DNA of 64,000 bases. Origin: Armillaria gallica (taxonomy: Eukaryota > Basidiomycota > Agaricomycetes > Agaricales > Physalacriaceae). This document shows positions 46,860 to 59,009 of this stretch, piece after piece. Every line of letters begins with the position of its first letter. The stretch's first letter is position 1. The notes under the pieces are model-generated. The model had not been told where the DNA came from, did no database searches, and saw only the letters and a program-made list of their open reading frames with translations. The position numbers and the translations under genes were made by a program. Location of the stretch: the NCBI GenBank assembly GCA_037576215.1, contig JBANDB010000002.1, positions 3,410,001 through 3,474,000 of the forward strand, given 5' to 3'.

Positions 46860-49465
46860 ATGACCAGCCTACCCTCGACCCTGCGGACGTGTTGCCAAAG
46901 GATCCCATTCCGACTCCATCTTCGTGGATCTGTTTTCTCTCCAGATGGCGCCAATCAAGCGGGAAACGAAACGCAGACCAGAGAAACTGCTGTGGCTGGG
47001 GCGGACATCGCATTATCATCTGCGCCCGTTGCATCTCAGTCGAACTTCCTTCCGTCAGCCACCACGTCAACCTTGACGGCCACCCACTCAGACGTTGCGA
47101 TACCTGAATCCTCTCGCGCCGACCCAACTACGTCCCGAACTGTTTTTCCGATGAACCGGTATCGATACTCAGAGTACTGTCAATGGCCCGATTTTCGCTG
47201 GATACCGTGAAGAAATCTTCGAGGAGGAAATTCCGTCTCGTATGGGTCATCACGACAGAGAATATAACATGTTTGTTTATATTCCGTCATTTCGGTCGCT
47301 TTGCTCATTCACCGCTAATACCTTCAGTCGAACGAAGCCTCGACATTTTCCATTCCACCTTTGCTAATTGACTTTGAAGGGTAGGCACATGTATTTGAGT
47401 GGCGAGGGCGTGTTGTAATCGTCCTCGTAGAAATAAAGGCTCAGGTGAAAAGCTTCCATCCGGATGGAAGGAATATACACACTCGGACGGTAAACCTTAT
47501 TTTTGGCATGACGAATATGCAAGTGCACCTTGGTTTCTCCCTTGAAACCGCGTAATTTGATGCCCTTGCTCAGAGGACTATAACCGAAGAGTGGATATAT
47601 GATGACCTCTTCGGAGATATGGTCACAAAGTGGGCCACAATACTTAACACGGTCCTTTCCAGGTCCCGAGTTCGTTGCAAGTCAAGGATTGGCATTTAGT
47701 CATCAAGATTTTGGAATACTCCGCACCAGACTGGATGGGTGATGATTGCTATCGATGCCGATACTACTTCGTCAATCACGACAATGAGTCTCTTTTTTGG
47801 CTCTCAGCATTCGAAATCGACGAGCATCTGACCGCAATAAGAGGAACAGTCACATATTCTCAGATTTATCGTAAGTAAACCGCACTCTCTTTTTAAATAT
47901 CTTAATAGTCTTTCCCTCCATGATTCTAGATTTTCTCCGACAAGAATATTGGTCCGTTAGCTAAACTTATATGTCTGGGGATATTCCGGCTGACTTTCTG
48001 AAGGCATCACATGTATCTGTTCGCTGATACTCATCCTTTGTCCGATGCGCAGTGGATGGCTGCCAATCGCATAGTCGTGAAAGCTTACTTTGGTTTGCCA
48101 CCACCATCTTACTGTCTACACATGGGCTACGACTCACGACGTTCTCTCGCCAGACGTAACTACATCGAACACCTCGACTGTAGCTCACTCCGCTGCAGAG
48201 TTAGAAGCTATGACGAAAAGTTTGAGTCATGCTGAAAGTAAGTTTCCTTCCTTGCTATGTACCCGCATCTAGTATCAATATCTTCGCCCTTGTATTAGAG
48301 GTGAACGCCCCGGAAGTTGCAGGTAAGTCAGCTCTTATTGAAATGTTACGTTCCTTGAAATTACATTTTTAGCCGCTGTCCAGAGAAGCTTGTGTGGGTA
48401 TCTTTCTCTAACTCACTTGACTGCTCTCTCATTAGTGGGAGGAAAGTGTGGAACCAGTTTGTAAATTATCACGGCCAACACAGCGCTCGGACGAATCGTG
48501 GAGAATCCGTGTTTGGGGATGATCCTGCTCAGGTCCAGTGTACGCTTATCTTCAAGTTACTCAGTCCGTTCTTGTTCTACGCTCCTGTTGTTCATCTTGA
48601 CATACTCAACAAATACTGGGTTGACGGGCTTGCCTCGAAGGACCAATGGGTTACCCTGATCGAGAGATGTACTGGCGAATGGAGTGAACATACAATATAT
48701 GTACGTATGGTCTCCCTTCATCTGGAAGTTCTCGACTTACGAAGACGTTTCAGGCCACGATCCTTCTGAATGCGAATGTAGCATTCTTGGCTATACCTTC
48801 GGTCGATGAATCCCTGGAGAGATACCGTGGCTCCATGACACAGGTTCTAAGTATCTTGTCTGTCGTCAGCAGTCTCGGCAGCATCCTCGTTGGCCTTCTG
48901 ATGGGACGTTACCACCGCACGAAGAAACATATCCCGGTTGGAGATATCGTACGTCCGATCCGTGTCTGATCCCTCTAATGCCGTCGTTTCTGCAAACTGA
49001 TACATGGATCATAGAATGTGTACTTGAAGAGTCATTACAGTGATGATTCGAGGTGGGGCTTTGAATGGCTGGCTATCATCTATAGCATCCCTTATGCTCT
49101 CCTGATGTGGGCGTGAGTAGATACTACTTCTTACCCTAGCTTTATCTAATCTCATCATCCAAACGACAAGGATGGTGTTATTCTTAGGCGCATTCTTCTC
49201 AATGTGCTGGGAATCCCCAACTCGATCAGTCCGCATATCGGTGGTTATTGGATTCGCTCTTGCCTTCGCCATTAGTGTGCTCTGTATATATCGGTTTTGG
49301 GAAGGTGATCAATGGACTACCTGGGCGTTTGGGAGGCTGCGACGATGTTGGAAGCACGACCAAGATGATTCGTCGATCTTAGGATGTATACGCTCGAGAC
49401 TGGCCACCATATGGCGAGATAAGTGGAAGCGGGGTCCTGATTCAGAGCCTGGCCTGCCATTATAA
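46860..49465 (+). CDS. WW-domain protein with C-terminal transmembrane helices (agaric family)
   Basis: Multi-exon gene of a lineage-expanded agaric family. A Ser/Thr-rich N-terminal part is followed by a WW-like segment (PSGWKEYTHSDGKPYFWHDE, about 47455-47515). A second tryptophan-rich unit follows (YYFVNHDNESLFWLSAFEID, about 47763-47822), then a helical region with HAESKF and KVWNQFVNYHGQ, and at least three C-terminal hydrophobic helices (VLSILSVVSSLGSILVGLLM, VLFLGAFFSMCW, VVIGFALAFAISVLCIYRF). It ends at 49465 (SEPGLPL). The 5' end and the first introns are uncertain because frames change twice before 47400. Function unknown; WW domains usually bind proline-rich peptides, so a membrane-anchored adaptor is a reasonable guess. 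Confidence 0.6.
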
Positions 49466-49541
49466 AGCGTATCAGTAAATGTTAAATGTTCACCCGTGCA
49501 TGTATTTTTACTTCTCGTCCAGCACATAATCAATATTGTTA

Positions 49542-51383
49542 CTATTTTCCGCACACCTTCTCTACTAGAGGATATTTACGGCCAGGGGCGTGGAATACTA
49601 ATCCACGCTTTTGAGTAAAATGTTCCACATCAAAGTCCCCATATCCAGACGAGCCACTGTTTGTCAAGGTAAGCCAAAGCACATGCTGATGGGTGTATCT
49701 TACCCTAATCCATGGGGACCAAAGAAACGTTCGCTGTGGAAAGTACTTCCATTGATATTGATAAATCCTTTGGCAATCGTCAGACTTCTGTAACCCTTCC
49801 TTACCTGAGAGGGAACACCGACCTGAACGAATCTTTGGAGCAACACTCATGGCGGATTCTAGGCTTGAAGTCCATAGTGCAGCTGAGAGCGTGTAATCGG
49901 AATCGTTTGCCAGTTCCACTGCTTCATCAATGGTGCCGCACACAGCAAACGTGGTCACTTCAAAATGCGTCAAGAGGCGCCAGTAACGTCTATGGAGAAG
50001 GTGAACTGACCTGGTCCAAATGCTTCCTGCTGCCAAAGTGGCTGATTTTTGTCAACGCCGCGCAAGATATGCGGCTGGACAACTGCGCCATCTCTTGCAA
50101 CGTCTCCAAGAAGAAGCTCCGCACCTGATTCGACTGCCTGACGAATCAGGCTAACCACGTTCTCTGCAGAATCTCGACTGAATAGTGGTGGGAGAGGATT
50201 GGTCGACGGATTCCCCGCAGTCAGCTTCTTGCTCATTTGGACTACAGCATTGATAAGAGCTTCGGACACGTCTCGTTGCACTATGACTCGCTCTGCAGAC
50301 ATGCAGACTTGACCGCCATTAACCATCGCTGCATAGACGATGGCTTTGGCCGCTTGCTCGACATCAGCGTCATCCAGTACCTGTCATATTTAAATAACCA
50401 GATGGAGCTCCAAACGGAAGAACAATCGCACCACTGTCGGTGATTTACCACCCAATTCGAAAATACAAGGTTTCAAGTGTTTACCGGCCTCTTGCGCGAG
50501 AATTCTGCCAACTCTATGACTTCCTGTAAACTAGCACGAATATTTAATGCTGGCAATTAGAGAAATGACATCGTGTACGTACATTTAGCATTCGTAACTT
50601 GGGATTGGCAATAATGTCAGCAGTCACTTCTGGCGACGACTCTCGTGACATCGAAATGAAGTTGAGGACACCCTTCGGGAGTCCAGCCTGCACAAAGTCA
50701 CCTTCATACTTGTCATCGGTTCAGAGATCGATGATCTGACCTCATGGAATAGTTCAGCGACAAGGGCTTGAGTTCGAGGGCTGTGCTCGGAACTCTTGAG
50801 GATAACCGTATTACCACAGATAATAGGAACCATAACTGCACGTATACTGAGTGAAAACGGAGCATTCCAAGGCGCAATACCTAGGCTAGAATCGGTAAGT
50901 AGAGCACGAATACGCAAAGAAAGGAAGTCGTTACATGACGCCTACGGGACGGCGCTGGACCATAACATGACCACCAGTGGCACTTGGGAAAGCTTCCCCT
51001 TTGAGTTCGCTAACCATGGCTGCTGCAGAAACCAAACGGTTTTGAGTGGATGCCCAATTGATGAAACTCCAATCGGGAGTTGCTGCAGTCTCTGCAGCGG
51101 TGGCTTCCTGGACCTTGTGCATATACTTTTCTGAAGCTACAATCTGAGCAGCTTTCAAGAAAATATTCTGTCTGACGGAGTAATCGGAGTTCTCCCATGT
51201 CAAGAACGCTCGGTATGCAGCGTCGACGGCCTCGCGACAGTCCTCTGTCGTTGCAGATGCAGATATACCCGATACAGCTCCCGTGTGCGGATTTCGCACT
51301 TCGAACGTGGATCCAGATTTCGATGGCTTCCACTCGCCATTGATAAAAAGTTGGGTGAAAGGGAGATCTTGGGGAGTAGTCAT
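49542..51383 (-). CDS. aldehyde dehydrogenase (NAD(P)-dependent)
   Basis: Oxidises an aldehyde to the acid. Start [20 protein letters not shown] (a longer start at 51449 is possible). Motifs: [15 protein letters not shown] (cofactor and oxyanion Asn), ILKSSEHSP (cofactor Lys), the FTGSHRVGR turn, FELGGK (general base Glu) and [11 protein letters not shown] (catalytic Cys codon 50303-50305), then QQEAFGPV and [16 protein letters not shown]. Eight or so exons with GT-AG introns; about 490 residues; no frameshift seen. The AERV after the Cys and the SSGYGDF end are like the salicylaldehyde/vanillin dehydrogenase group, which act on aromatic aldehydes. It is 29 kb from the PKS, so a link to the cluster is not supported. 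Confidence 0.87.
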
Positions 51384-51767
51384 TGTGGGAACTGTCTTGG
51401 CACCGATTCCGCTAAGCTTCTGCTTTATGTGAAGATGTGGTTGCCACAAGAAGCTGATTCGGTTCCGGCTGGGATTCGTAAGACTCTGTATGATAAACCG
51501 ATATATTACAGGTTTGGGGCGGCGCCACGAACAACGTGATCGCCCACTTTTCGAAGATGAGGTACTTTATGGGCGATATGGTCTAGCCGTTCGGCCGTTA
51601 GTTGACTTCAGATCACGGATGCAGACTCGAACTAGAATAGCCCTATCAGAAGGTAATCATGAGAGGGTGCTGACTCAGTTATTCGGTCGGGTGAGTGCAT
51701 TTTAAAATGCTTAGCTGCCCGGTACTAATCGGTTGGAGCGCTGATGTTTGGTCATTGATACTACTGT
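51384..51767. promoter_or_regulatory. promoter region of the aldehyde dehydrogenase
   Basis: 384 nt between the ALDH start and the hemerythrin-domain stop, both on the minus strand. No motif identified. Confidence 0.35.
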
Positions 51768-52571
51768 TCACATGGGAATATTATCCAGTTCTTCAAGTTT
51801 CCAGTACTTTTTCATATTCTCTCCCCGTAAATCCAACACCTATTCGAATGAATGAGTCGAAAGCTCTTACTTTTAATCATAAATATTTAAGTCACCTCTT
51901 GATCTAGGTGGGAAAACAGGACACCCTTGAAACTGTCCAAGCAAGTCTTCATGCCGGTAGGTGAATAAGTACTTGGATCTTGTTTCCACTTTATCACAAG
52001 ATTAGAAAGTTCTTCTAGTCCTGCGATGAAACTTGAGTCACATCGTATACCAACGAAGCAAAATGAGTACCATGGTGAATGCTCTGGTGTGATTTGATGT
52101 GTCCGTCGTCGGCCGTGTCCGAGAATTCAGGCATTCTTTGGGCCAAGATTGGGAAAATATATTTCTCCTCGATGGTATGGTGCATAGTTAAATCTGTAAG
52201 GTAGTTTCGAAATGATATCTCTTGCAATAGATGCGCATTTACGAACGTCGCTCGAATTGGCGGGCAGTCTCCAGATACAAAGAGAGCGATAGACCACGCT
52301 TAGTGAAGGAGCCATCTGCAAGCTGCGAATAGGATATGACATAAGCTAAGAAACGGCTCAGAGAAACGGACATCATAGAGAGTATTGACTGTAGATGAAG
52401 ATGAGAAGACCGCCGGTGATCTTTGTTTTCTACACGTACATTCAGCTTTAAACCATTCATGGAAGTTGCTCATTTTGTTGCTCAACTGCATACAATCAGC
52501 ATGTACCAGGGAGAAGAAATTTACAGAAACTTTATTACGGTATTCCATCTGAGGTCGTTGCGTAAACTCAT
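51768..52571 (-). CDS. hemerythrin-like HHE-domain protein
   Basis: Small four-helix protein expected to bind a di-iron centre. Start MSLRNDLRWNTLSNKMSNFH. Six exons with short GT-AG introns give about 190 residues. Candidate ligands: His in MSNFHEWFK, His-His-Glu in LTMHHTIEEKYIFP, His in HIKSHQSIHHG, and His-Glu in FSHLDQEV near the C terminus, which together fit the H...HxxxE pattern of the family. The end reads MKKYWKLEELDNIPM. Fungal members are linked to oxygen, nitric-oxide or iron responses, but this one is not assigned. It starts only 65 bp from the COG2 start on the other strand. Confidence 0.8.
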
Positions 52572-52636
52572 CCTGGAACGCGACAGGAAGGACGTGGAGA
52601 GAGTCTGGTTGCACGGAAGGAGCCGCGTTATTTGCC
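52572..52636. promoter_or_regulatory. 65-bp divergent promoter between hemerythrin and COG2 genes
   Basis: The two start codons lie 65 bp apart on opposite strands, so both 5' UTRs and at least part of the promoter must overlap coding sequence or be extremely short. A later COG2 start (MNGGEAGSS) would widen it by 47 bp. Confidence 0.5.
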
Positions 52637-55600
52637 TTGCCGCCCAAGTTCAAACAATCACCGTTCACCTACGACCACCACGCGATGAACGGGGGTGAGG
52701 CGGGTTCGTCGAGGGACCCATTTCAGCTAGACCGTCTGGCAGAAGAGCTAGTCACCCGGGAACTGTTACATCCACACGGCATCGACGACGAGGACAGTGA
52801 TCATGACCTCCCCGTCTTCGTACCGCTCTCGCATAGTAATCCCTACCTTACGGCCAATGTATTCGACATTGAGCAGTTTCTTCTCTCTCGCTCGCACACT
52901 TCACTGCAGGACTTGCGGTCAGAACTGAGAGACTATTTGGCCACGCTGAAGGAAGAACTGGTGAAGCTCATTAATGATGACTATGAGGCCTTTATCAGCC
53001 TAAGTACTGATTTGAGAGGCGAGGGCGTCCGCTTGAACAAGCTCAAAGCACCACTGGGGGGCTTGAGGACGCAGATTGAAGTACGTCTCTATCATATATT
53101 ATGATCATACAGATACCAACCCACCTTAGCTTTCCAAAGCGGAACTGCAGGTCATACAGGACGCTATCAAGCAGAAGCTGGAGAAGCGTGCCATCCTCAG
53201 AGAAGAAAAGGTTCGTCTGATGTTTCGTTGCTGCAGTATTTGCCTAAAAGCACCCAGGCTCTCTTGCACCTTCTACTCAAAATATCCGAGTCCGTGACGC
53301 GTCTTGAAGGCCTTTTGCTCATCACATCACCTTCAAACGACGTATCAGAGCCAACGAATGATTCATCAGTCCCGCTACACTCGCAAGACGTGAACGATGA
53401 CAAGTCAGTGAGGGGTTCTATGTTGTTTATATATCATACTCAATGTTTATGCGAAGAACGCGTGGCAATCAAGCAAAACATTTGCATCGAATAGCTGCAG
53501 AGTACACTCAGCTTCTGTATCATGCTTCCAAAGCTCGGGCAGACAAGTGTGTTTTTGTGGACGAAGTTCAATGGGTCCGCGTCTCTCGCACCGTCCCTTG
53601 GAAGCTACATCCTTACCCGTTTGTTCGCAGCGAATTGATAGAATTCAGTCTACACTGTCATCCGACTTGGATCACCACTTCAGTGCAACCCTGATCGCGT
53701 TTACGGAAAGCACCAAGCTCTTGGAAGTCGATAAAGCGAAGTTGCTGGTAGATTTGACGGAATGTCTTCGCACCTACGATATGCTAGGGCTTTGGGGAGA
53801 TGCGGAAGACGTCATCAGACGCGATGTTGTTCGCCGTTTTGTTAGAAAAGTAAGACACTCACGTTCTCCAAATTTCTTTTCTCAAATCGTGATAGACTGT
53901 ACATGCTGGCGCCCTGGCTGCTCCTCATTCGCCTCTGATCCCCCACACCCCTCTCAATCCAACAGCACCTGCATTCTTATCATTGGTGTCCTCAATTCCC
54001 CGAACACCATATACACCATTTACTGCTTTTCCTTTGAAGGGCTCCTCTTTACCGCATTCATACAACCTTGACAAATCCATGTCACCGTTTTATCATCTTC
54101 TGGAGCAAAGTGACGAACCATTGGCCAAACTATACTGTCAAATATTACGGTTCATTGAGAGAGATCTATGTAGGATCATGGACATCGCGGATAAGGTTGC
54201 GGTCAAATCCTTTTCCGCTGCCAGACCGGGCACTCCGCAAATGTCTTCGTTCAATATCGACAGTGATGAAAAAGGATTCAACATAATGGCAAATGTTGTC
54301 TGGGATGAATTTGGGAGAGCCATCATGGACGAGCTGGGCGGTGTTATATTCTCGGCAGGCAAGCCTGATGCCTTTCGAAAGGTGACCCTCCTTTGTCAAC
54401 TTTTGTGCATCCACTAATACTTTCCGCACCAGAACCATGAAATTACCCAAGCGTTCGTACGCTCCTTAGAATTTTTGGCGCCATCCGTGCACTCTGTTGA
54501 ATGCATGAGGGCACATAGCGTTTATAGTGCTTTTGAGCGACGCTGGCAGCTTCCTGTTTACTTTCAGATGCGATGGAAGGAAATCGTCATCAAGCTGGAA
54601 GATTCTCTTTCCAGTACTCGGGTAGAACCCACTTCGGGAAAAGGTATTGTTTTACAGTTAACAAGTTCCCGACCACATCTTATCATGTTCAAGGCAATGC
54701 TCCTTTCGTAACAGCTCAGGCTTCGGCCATTTGGATGGCAGTCACCGCGTGTTGGAGTGCCGAAAACTATATTCCAGATTTGAGCTATAGATTCTGGAGA
54801 TTAACTCTACAGGTTGGATCCAACTAAGTATCTTTCTGTCCCACCTAGTCCACTGACAAACACCAGCTTCTCAGCCGATACAAAACGTGGTTGGAGCAGA
54901 ACCTTGCCGGAATGGAGAAAGCACCCGCCGCTGTAGCAACCCAGGTAGCTCTACTTCTCTCTGCGAGGATAAGAAACTCAATTTGATATAGACTTCTGAT
55001 GTCCCCCCTCGTTCATCGACACCTGTAACTAACGAGGGCCCGTCTGCCGATGGCACCCCGCTAGATGATGCGTTGTTACGCCAATACGCGGCTGCTATTT
55101 CTGATATAAAGGCTATACGGTCCTGCGTCTTGACCCTATGGCGCGAACAGATCAGTGTTATGCTCCCTGAGCCCTCGGACGGCGCTCCAGACGACCTGAT
55201 CGAGTCTGAAGGTAAGTCGGATTTGCCATAGGCTGTGGTCTATTTAACTCATTCGCCGATGGCCAAGAGGTGCTTCAGCGATCACTGTCTTCTCTTATGG
55301 CCATGACTCCCTCTATGTCCTCGCATATCATCTCAATTTTGACAAAACGGTGTTGTGATGCGCTCCTTCCGGTTCGGTCCATCCCGTCTCAATTCAGAGC
55401 GACGTCAAATAAACGGCTGCCGACAGAACCAAGTCACTTTGTTTCTTCCATTCTGCGAGCCGTCAAGGTTTTCTTTGGTATAGGTACAAGTAATGGCGCT
55501 GGCACATCTCTAAAGGACGACTTTTTACCTTCTGCGTCCGCCGAAGTGTTTGAGAACGTCTGCCAAAGGTCGGTCATTTTGATGCTCATATGCCATGCAC

Positions 55601-55934
55601 TTAATCGGTTCAGATATGTCCATTATGTCACTGCAATGAAGAAAACCGAAGAGTCGCTGCGACGACTAAAACGAGGGAGGAAACCGACATTTTCTCTTTT
55701 TGGAAGCTCTACTGCTGGTGCGGATGACGAGGCGAAGGACGAAGAACGGATCAGAACTCAAATGATTCTGGACGTGGAGGCATTTGGCAAGGACGCTGAG
55801 AGTCTTGGAGTCAAACCGGATTCGAGTGAATCATACAGAGTACTGTCCGCCTTGGTGCAAGCAGTGGACGGTAAGCCTCATGTTTCTCCTTGTCACAGTG
55901 CTCAACTGACTCGGTAACAGCTGAGGCTTCGTAA
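52637..55934 (+). CDS. COG2: conserved oligomeric Golgi complex subunit 2
   Basis: Subunit of the COG tether that retrieves Golgi enzymes in retrograde vesicles. Start MPPKFKQSPFTYDHHAMNGG. The N-terminal family block is clear: FDIEQFLLSRSHTSLQDLRS then LINDDYEAFISLSTDLRGE. The central helical region follows (LLEVDKAKLLVDLTECLRTY, WGDAEDVIRRDVVRRFVRK), then DEFGRAIMDELGGVIFSAG, RRWQLPVYFQMRWKEI and a C-terminal part ending with a short last exon (AEAS stop at 55934). About a dozen exons. One junction (near 53548) does not splice cleanly to the RIDRIQSTLSS exon and may hold a one-base indel. Conserved single-copy gene; function well known in yeast and animals. Confidence 0.87.
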
Positions 55935-56115
55935 TACCTTCGGAGCACAGGATGCATGGATTTGTTCAGGACGATTTAAATTATATTGACCCTGATACCA
56001 AAAACTTGTTTGTTTATGTGGATACGTGACGGAAACTACTGGTATGCCTCAAATCACCTTCATTAAGCTCGTCCGTAACTTCAAATACGAACAAACGAGA
56101 TAATATACGGAAAAA
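55935..56115. other. short convergent gap
   Basis: Convergent 3' ends of COG2 and CWC22. No feature seen. Confidence 0.4.
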
Positions 56116-58839
56116 CTAGTATCGTCGTCGTTGATATTGATCGCGGCTATCCCCAGGAGGCATTCGCCCCGGTGGGGGTGATGGAGAGGGCCTCCTCCGC
56201 CCTTCTGTTTCTCGCCGTCCGTAATTACTGCTTTTCGGTGGCGGAGATACAGACCTCCGCCTCGAGTCCCGCCGCAGAGAACGGGAACGTGATCTGTATC
56301 GAGATCGAGGAGGAGGTGAGGGAGATGGACGACGACGACCATCAGGAGAGATGCCCCGCCTGTATCCGTCAGATCGACGAGGAGGGGATATGGGGGAACG
56401 TGCACGACGAGGAGACGGCGAGATGTCACGTCTCCGACGCGGCGGGGGCGTTCTCGAGTCCTCAGAAGTGGAATGTCTACGACGTCGAGGAGGTGTAGAA
56501 CTTCGGCGACGCCGACGATCGTTCCTTCGAGAATCCACGGAGCTCGATGCGTCGCTTGACGAATCATCAGATGAGTCCGAAGAATCGGAGTCTGAGTCGG
56601 ACGAATCGGAATCTGAGGATTCTGCTTCGAGCATGGCCCGACGTTGCTCCATGATGAGCTTGGGGGCATTCTAGTGCAAACATGAGTCCCTAGAATAGCT
56701 AATTATGTTTGACGGAGACAATTACCTTCAAGTACTCTCTCATATCCTCGGTGATGACTCCAAGACCAATACTGGTGAAATAGTTTATGGCGAACCGGGT
56801 ATTCTTGGGTACGTCAACAGGGAACATTCCCTGGCAAGCATGCTTCACTTCGGGATCCTTGAACCGTTCTGCCAACGTCTTCAGCCCCATGCTCTCCATC
56901 ATCTCGTTCATCAATATCTTGACGAAGATACGAGAACTCGAGGTAGTGTCATCTTCGTTCATTCTGACGCTCTCGAGAACCACCCAAGAAATGGAATCGG
57001 TGGCGAGGAGATGACCAAAGAATCGGGCAATATTACGCAGACGGTTCGTTTCGTAGCGATGAATTGTGGTGTAGTAATTCCTAAACGCAGTCTCCAGGCA
57101 ATCGGTCCAAACGCGGTTGAGCTTGCTGAACCGTTCGCCAACGTGTCCATAGAACGCCGAATAAGACCTTTCTTGAGAACAACACTCGATAATCATGTTG
57201 ATTAATTCAATCTGCAACGCCTGATTAAATAACGTCAACAGGATAAGTACGAATAATACGAACCTCTTGACCCTCCTCAAGCTGAATCTTCAACAGTTTG
57301 TGAACAGCTTCTTCGTATACCAGGGCATTCATAATCGTCAGATATATCGTCCGACGAAGATTCACCAAATTTGTTTCAGTGCGATCTTCAATGCCCTCCT
57401 TGGTTTCAGCAACTTTACCATTGATCAGAAAATAGCCAAAGAGAGTGGAATGTAACGACTGACCTTCCTCGTCGTCTGATTCATCGCTGGACTCGTCTGA
57501 TCCAGACTCTTCATCAGAATCTTCTCCAAGAATTTCGGTTTTAATTTCCTTGTACCGTTCCTCGTTTTTGATATAGTCGGGTCAAATTTGAAGATATCTA
57601 AGTATACGGTGAGCAAACGATGGAAGGCCTAACGATAAATGTACATACTAAGACCTTCCTGGACTTGCAAGTCTTGTTCCAGTTGTATCTCGTGAGTGAT
57701 TTGCTCATCTTCTTCTACCAAGTCCAAACCCTCAGGAAGGATAGGATTATCCTTGTACTTGTCTTTTCTGACCTGCATTAATACTTCGATCATGTATTGC
57801 ACACGCTGGCTGATGCTGCCTTCGTTGAGCACTGCACGGAATCGTTCAAACACGGTGGCATTGGCTTTTGGAGAATTTTCGGCAAGGAATGCACCAACTT
57901 CTCGCATGAAACCAACGGCGATTTCAATGGAGTCATCGGTGGGTCGTTCGACGAGAAGAACGATGATTTGGAGAGCAATGATTTCATGAGCAACGGCTTG
58001 GTTGACGAGGTGCGCAATGAACGTTGTGGTAGAGTGACAAATGATCTGCAAGTGTGGTTCGTCAAATCGTCCAAAGCAAAGGAAACGCGGACATACCTTG
58101 TCGTTCCTTTTGAAAGCACGGCGGAATTGACTTACAAGCCGAGTGAGGAGTAATTCTCCTACTTGAGGAAGTTTGGTGTTGATGATTGCTACGAGTGCAG
58201 CGAACACAGGCGTAAATGGTAAACTGGCGGCCTGGGCTTTCATGATGCTCCTTGCGAACAACCCACGACCACGTATGAGATTCTCCGCAAACATCTCCGG
58301 CACGACCTCCTTGATATTGACGATATTGACACGATTAACAATACCCGTTATTGATTTTCGAAGGGCATCCCATGAAAGTCGTTGATACTCTGGACTGGCC
58401 TTGTCACTGGAAGCGGCTTCCTGCAGTGCGCGAAGCCGTGCAGGGGGCAGATACACTCCACCAGAGCGAGATCCGACAAGCTTTGCAAACTCGGCCTTGG
58501 CGTCGAACTCTTTTTCATTGCGGTTGTCTTTAGGCTTCTCTGCCTTCTCCAACTCCATGGCAGCAACACGGGCTGCTAGCTGGCGTTCACGCTCAGCCCG
58601 GCGGACAGGGTCTACATCACTGACTCTCGGAAGGTCCACTCTTGACCGTGGAGCTGGAGGGAATTTGACCTTCGACGAGCAGATGGCGGTTCGTCGTCGC
58701 GATTTTCCGAGGTTGAATGAGACCTAACACGCATTCAGCAAGTGTATAAACGTAGAAAATGAGCAAATAGATACCGTTTCCTCTTTGTGGATATGTGATC
58801 AGAGTCATTCTGCGGCGGAGTCATTACAGCTGCCGACAT
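56116..58839 (-). CDS. CWC22: pre-mRNA-splicing factor CWC22
   Basis: Spliceosome component that brings eIF4A3/Fal1-like proteins to introns. Start MSAAVMTPPQNDSDHISTKR. Domains: basic N terminus; MIF4G domain (from WDALRKSITGIVNRVNIVNI through MIEVLMQVRKDKYKDNPILP); an acidic hinge (DEESGSDESSDESDDEEG); MA3 domain (NLRRTIYLTIMNALVYEEAV, SAFYGHVGERFSKLNRVW, FPVDVPKNTRFAINYFTSIG); and a long Ser/Asp then Arg/Ser-rich tail to 56116. At least six introns of about 50 nt. One frame change near 58670-58682 separates SHSTSENRDDEPPSARR from VKFPPAPRSRVDLPRV. A conserved essential gene, so the shift is probably an error. It is divergent from the LACTB2-like gene over 170 bp. Confidence 0.88.
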
Positions 58840-59009
58840 ATTGAACTCGCTCGTCGACGCTGGTGATCAAGAAGCTGTTGTACTCTATTTGGCTTCGAAA
58901 GCCCTCAGTGCACAGCCACCGTCTTTGACTCTAAGCTCATGATTATGTCGCAATTCCCCCCTCCGGATATCGACCTTAACCGAGTTCCCTCTCGTTATCT
59001 CAACCCACC
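58840..59009. promoter_or_regulatory. 170-bp divergent promoter
   Basis: Lies between the CWC22 and LACTB2-like starts; it must serve both. No named element seen. Confidence 0.45.

Noticed and set aside
49542..51383. Aldehyde dehydrogenase as a cluster member
   Set aside because: About 29 kb from the cluster, with many conserved genes in between; no evidence for linkage beyond substrate plausibility.
56172..56674. Plus-strand frames of about 107 codons
   Set aside because: They are the complement of the Arg/Ser-rich repeat tail of CWC22, whose low complexity leaves all frames open.
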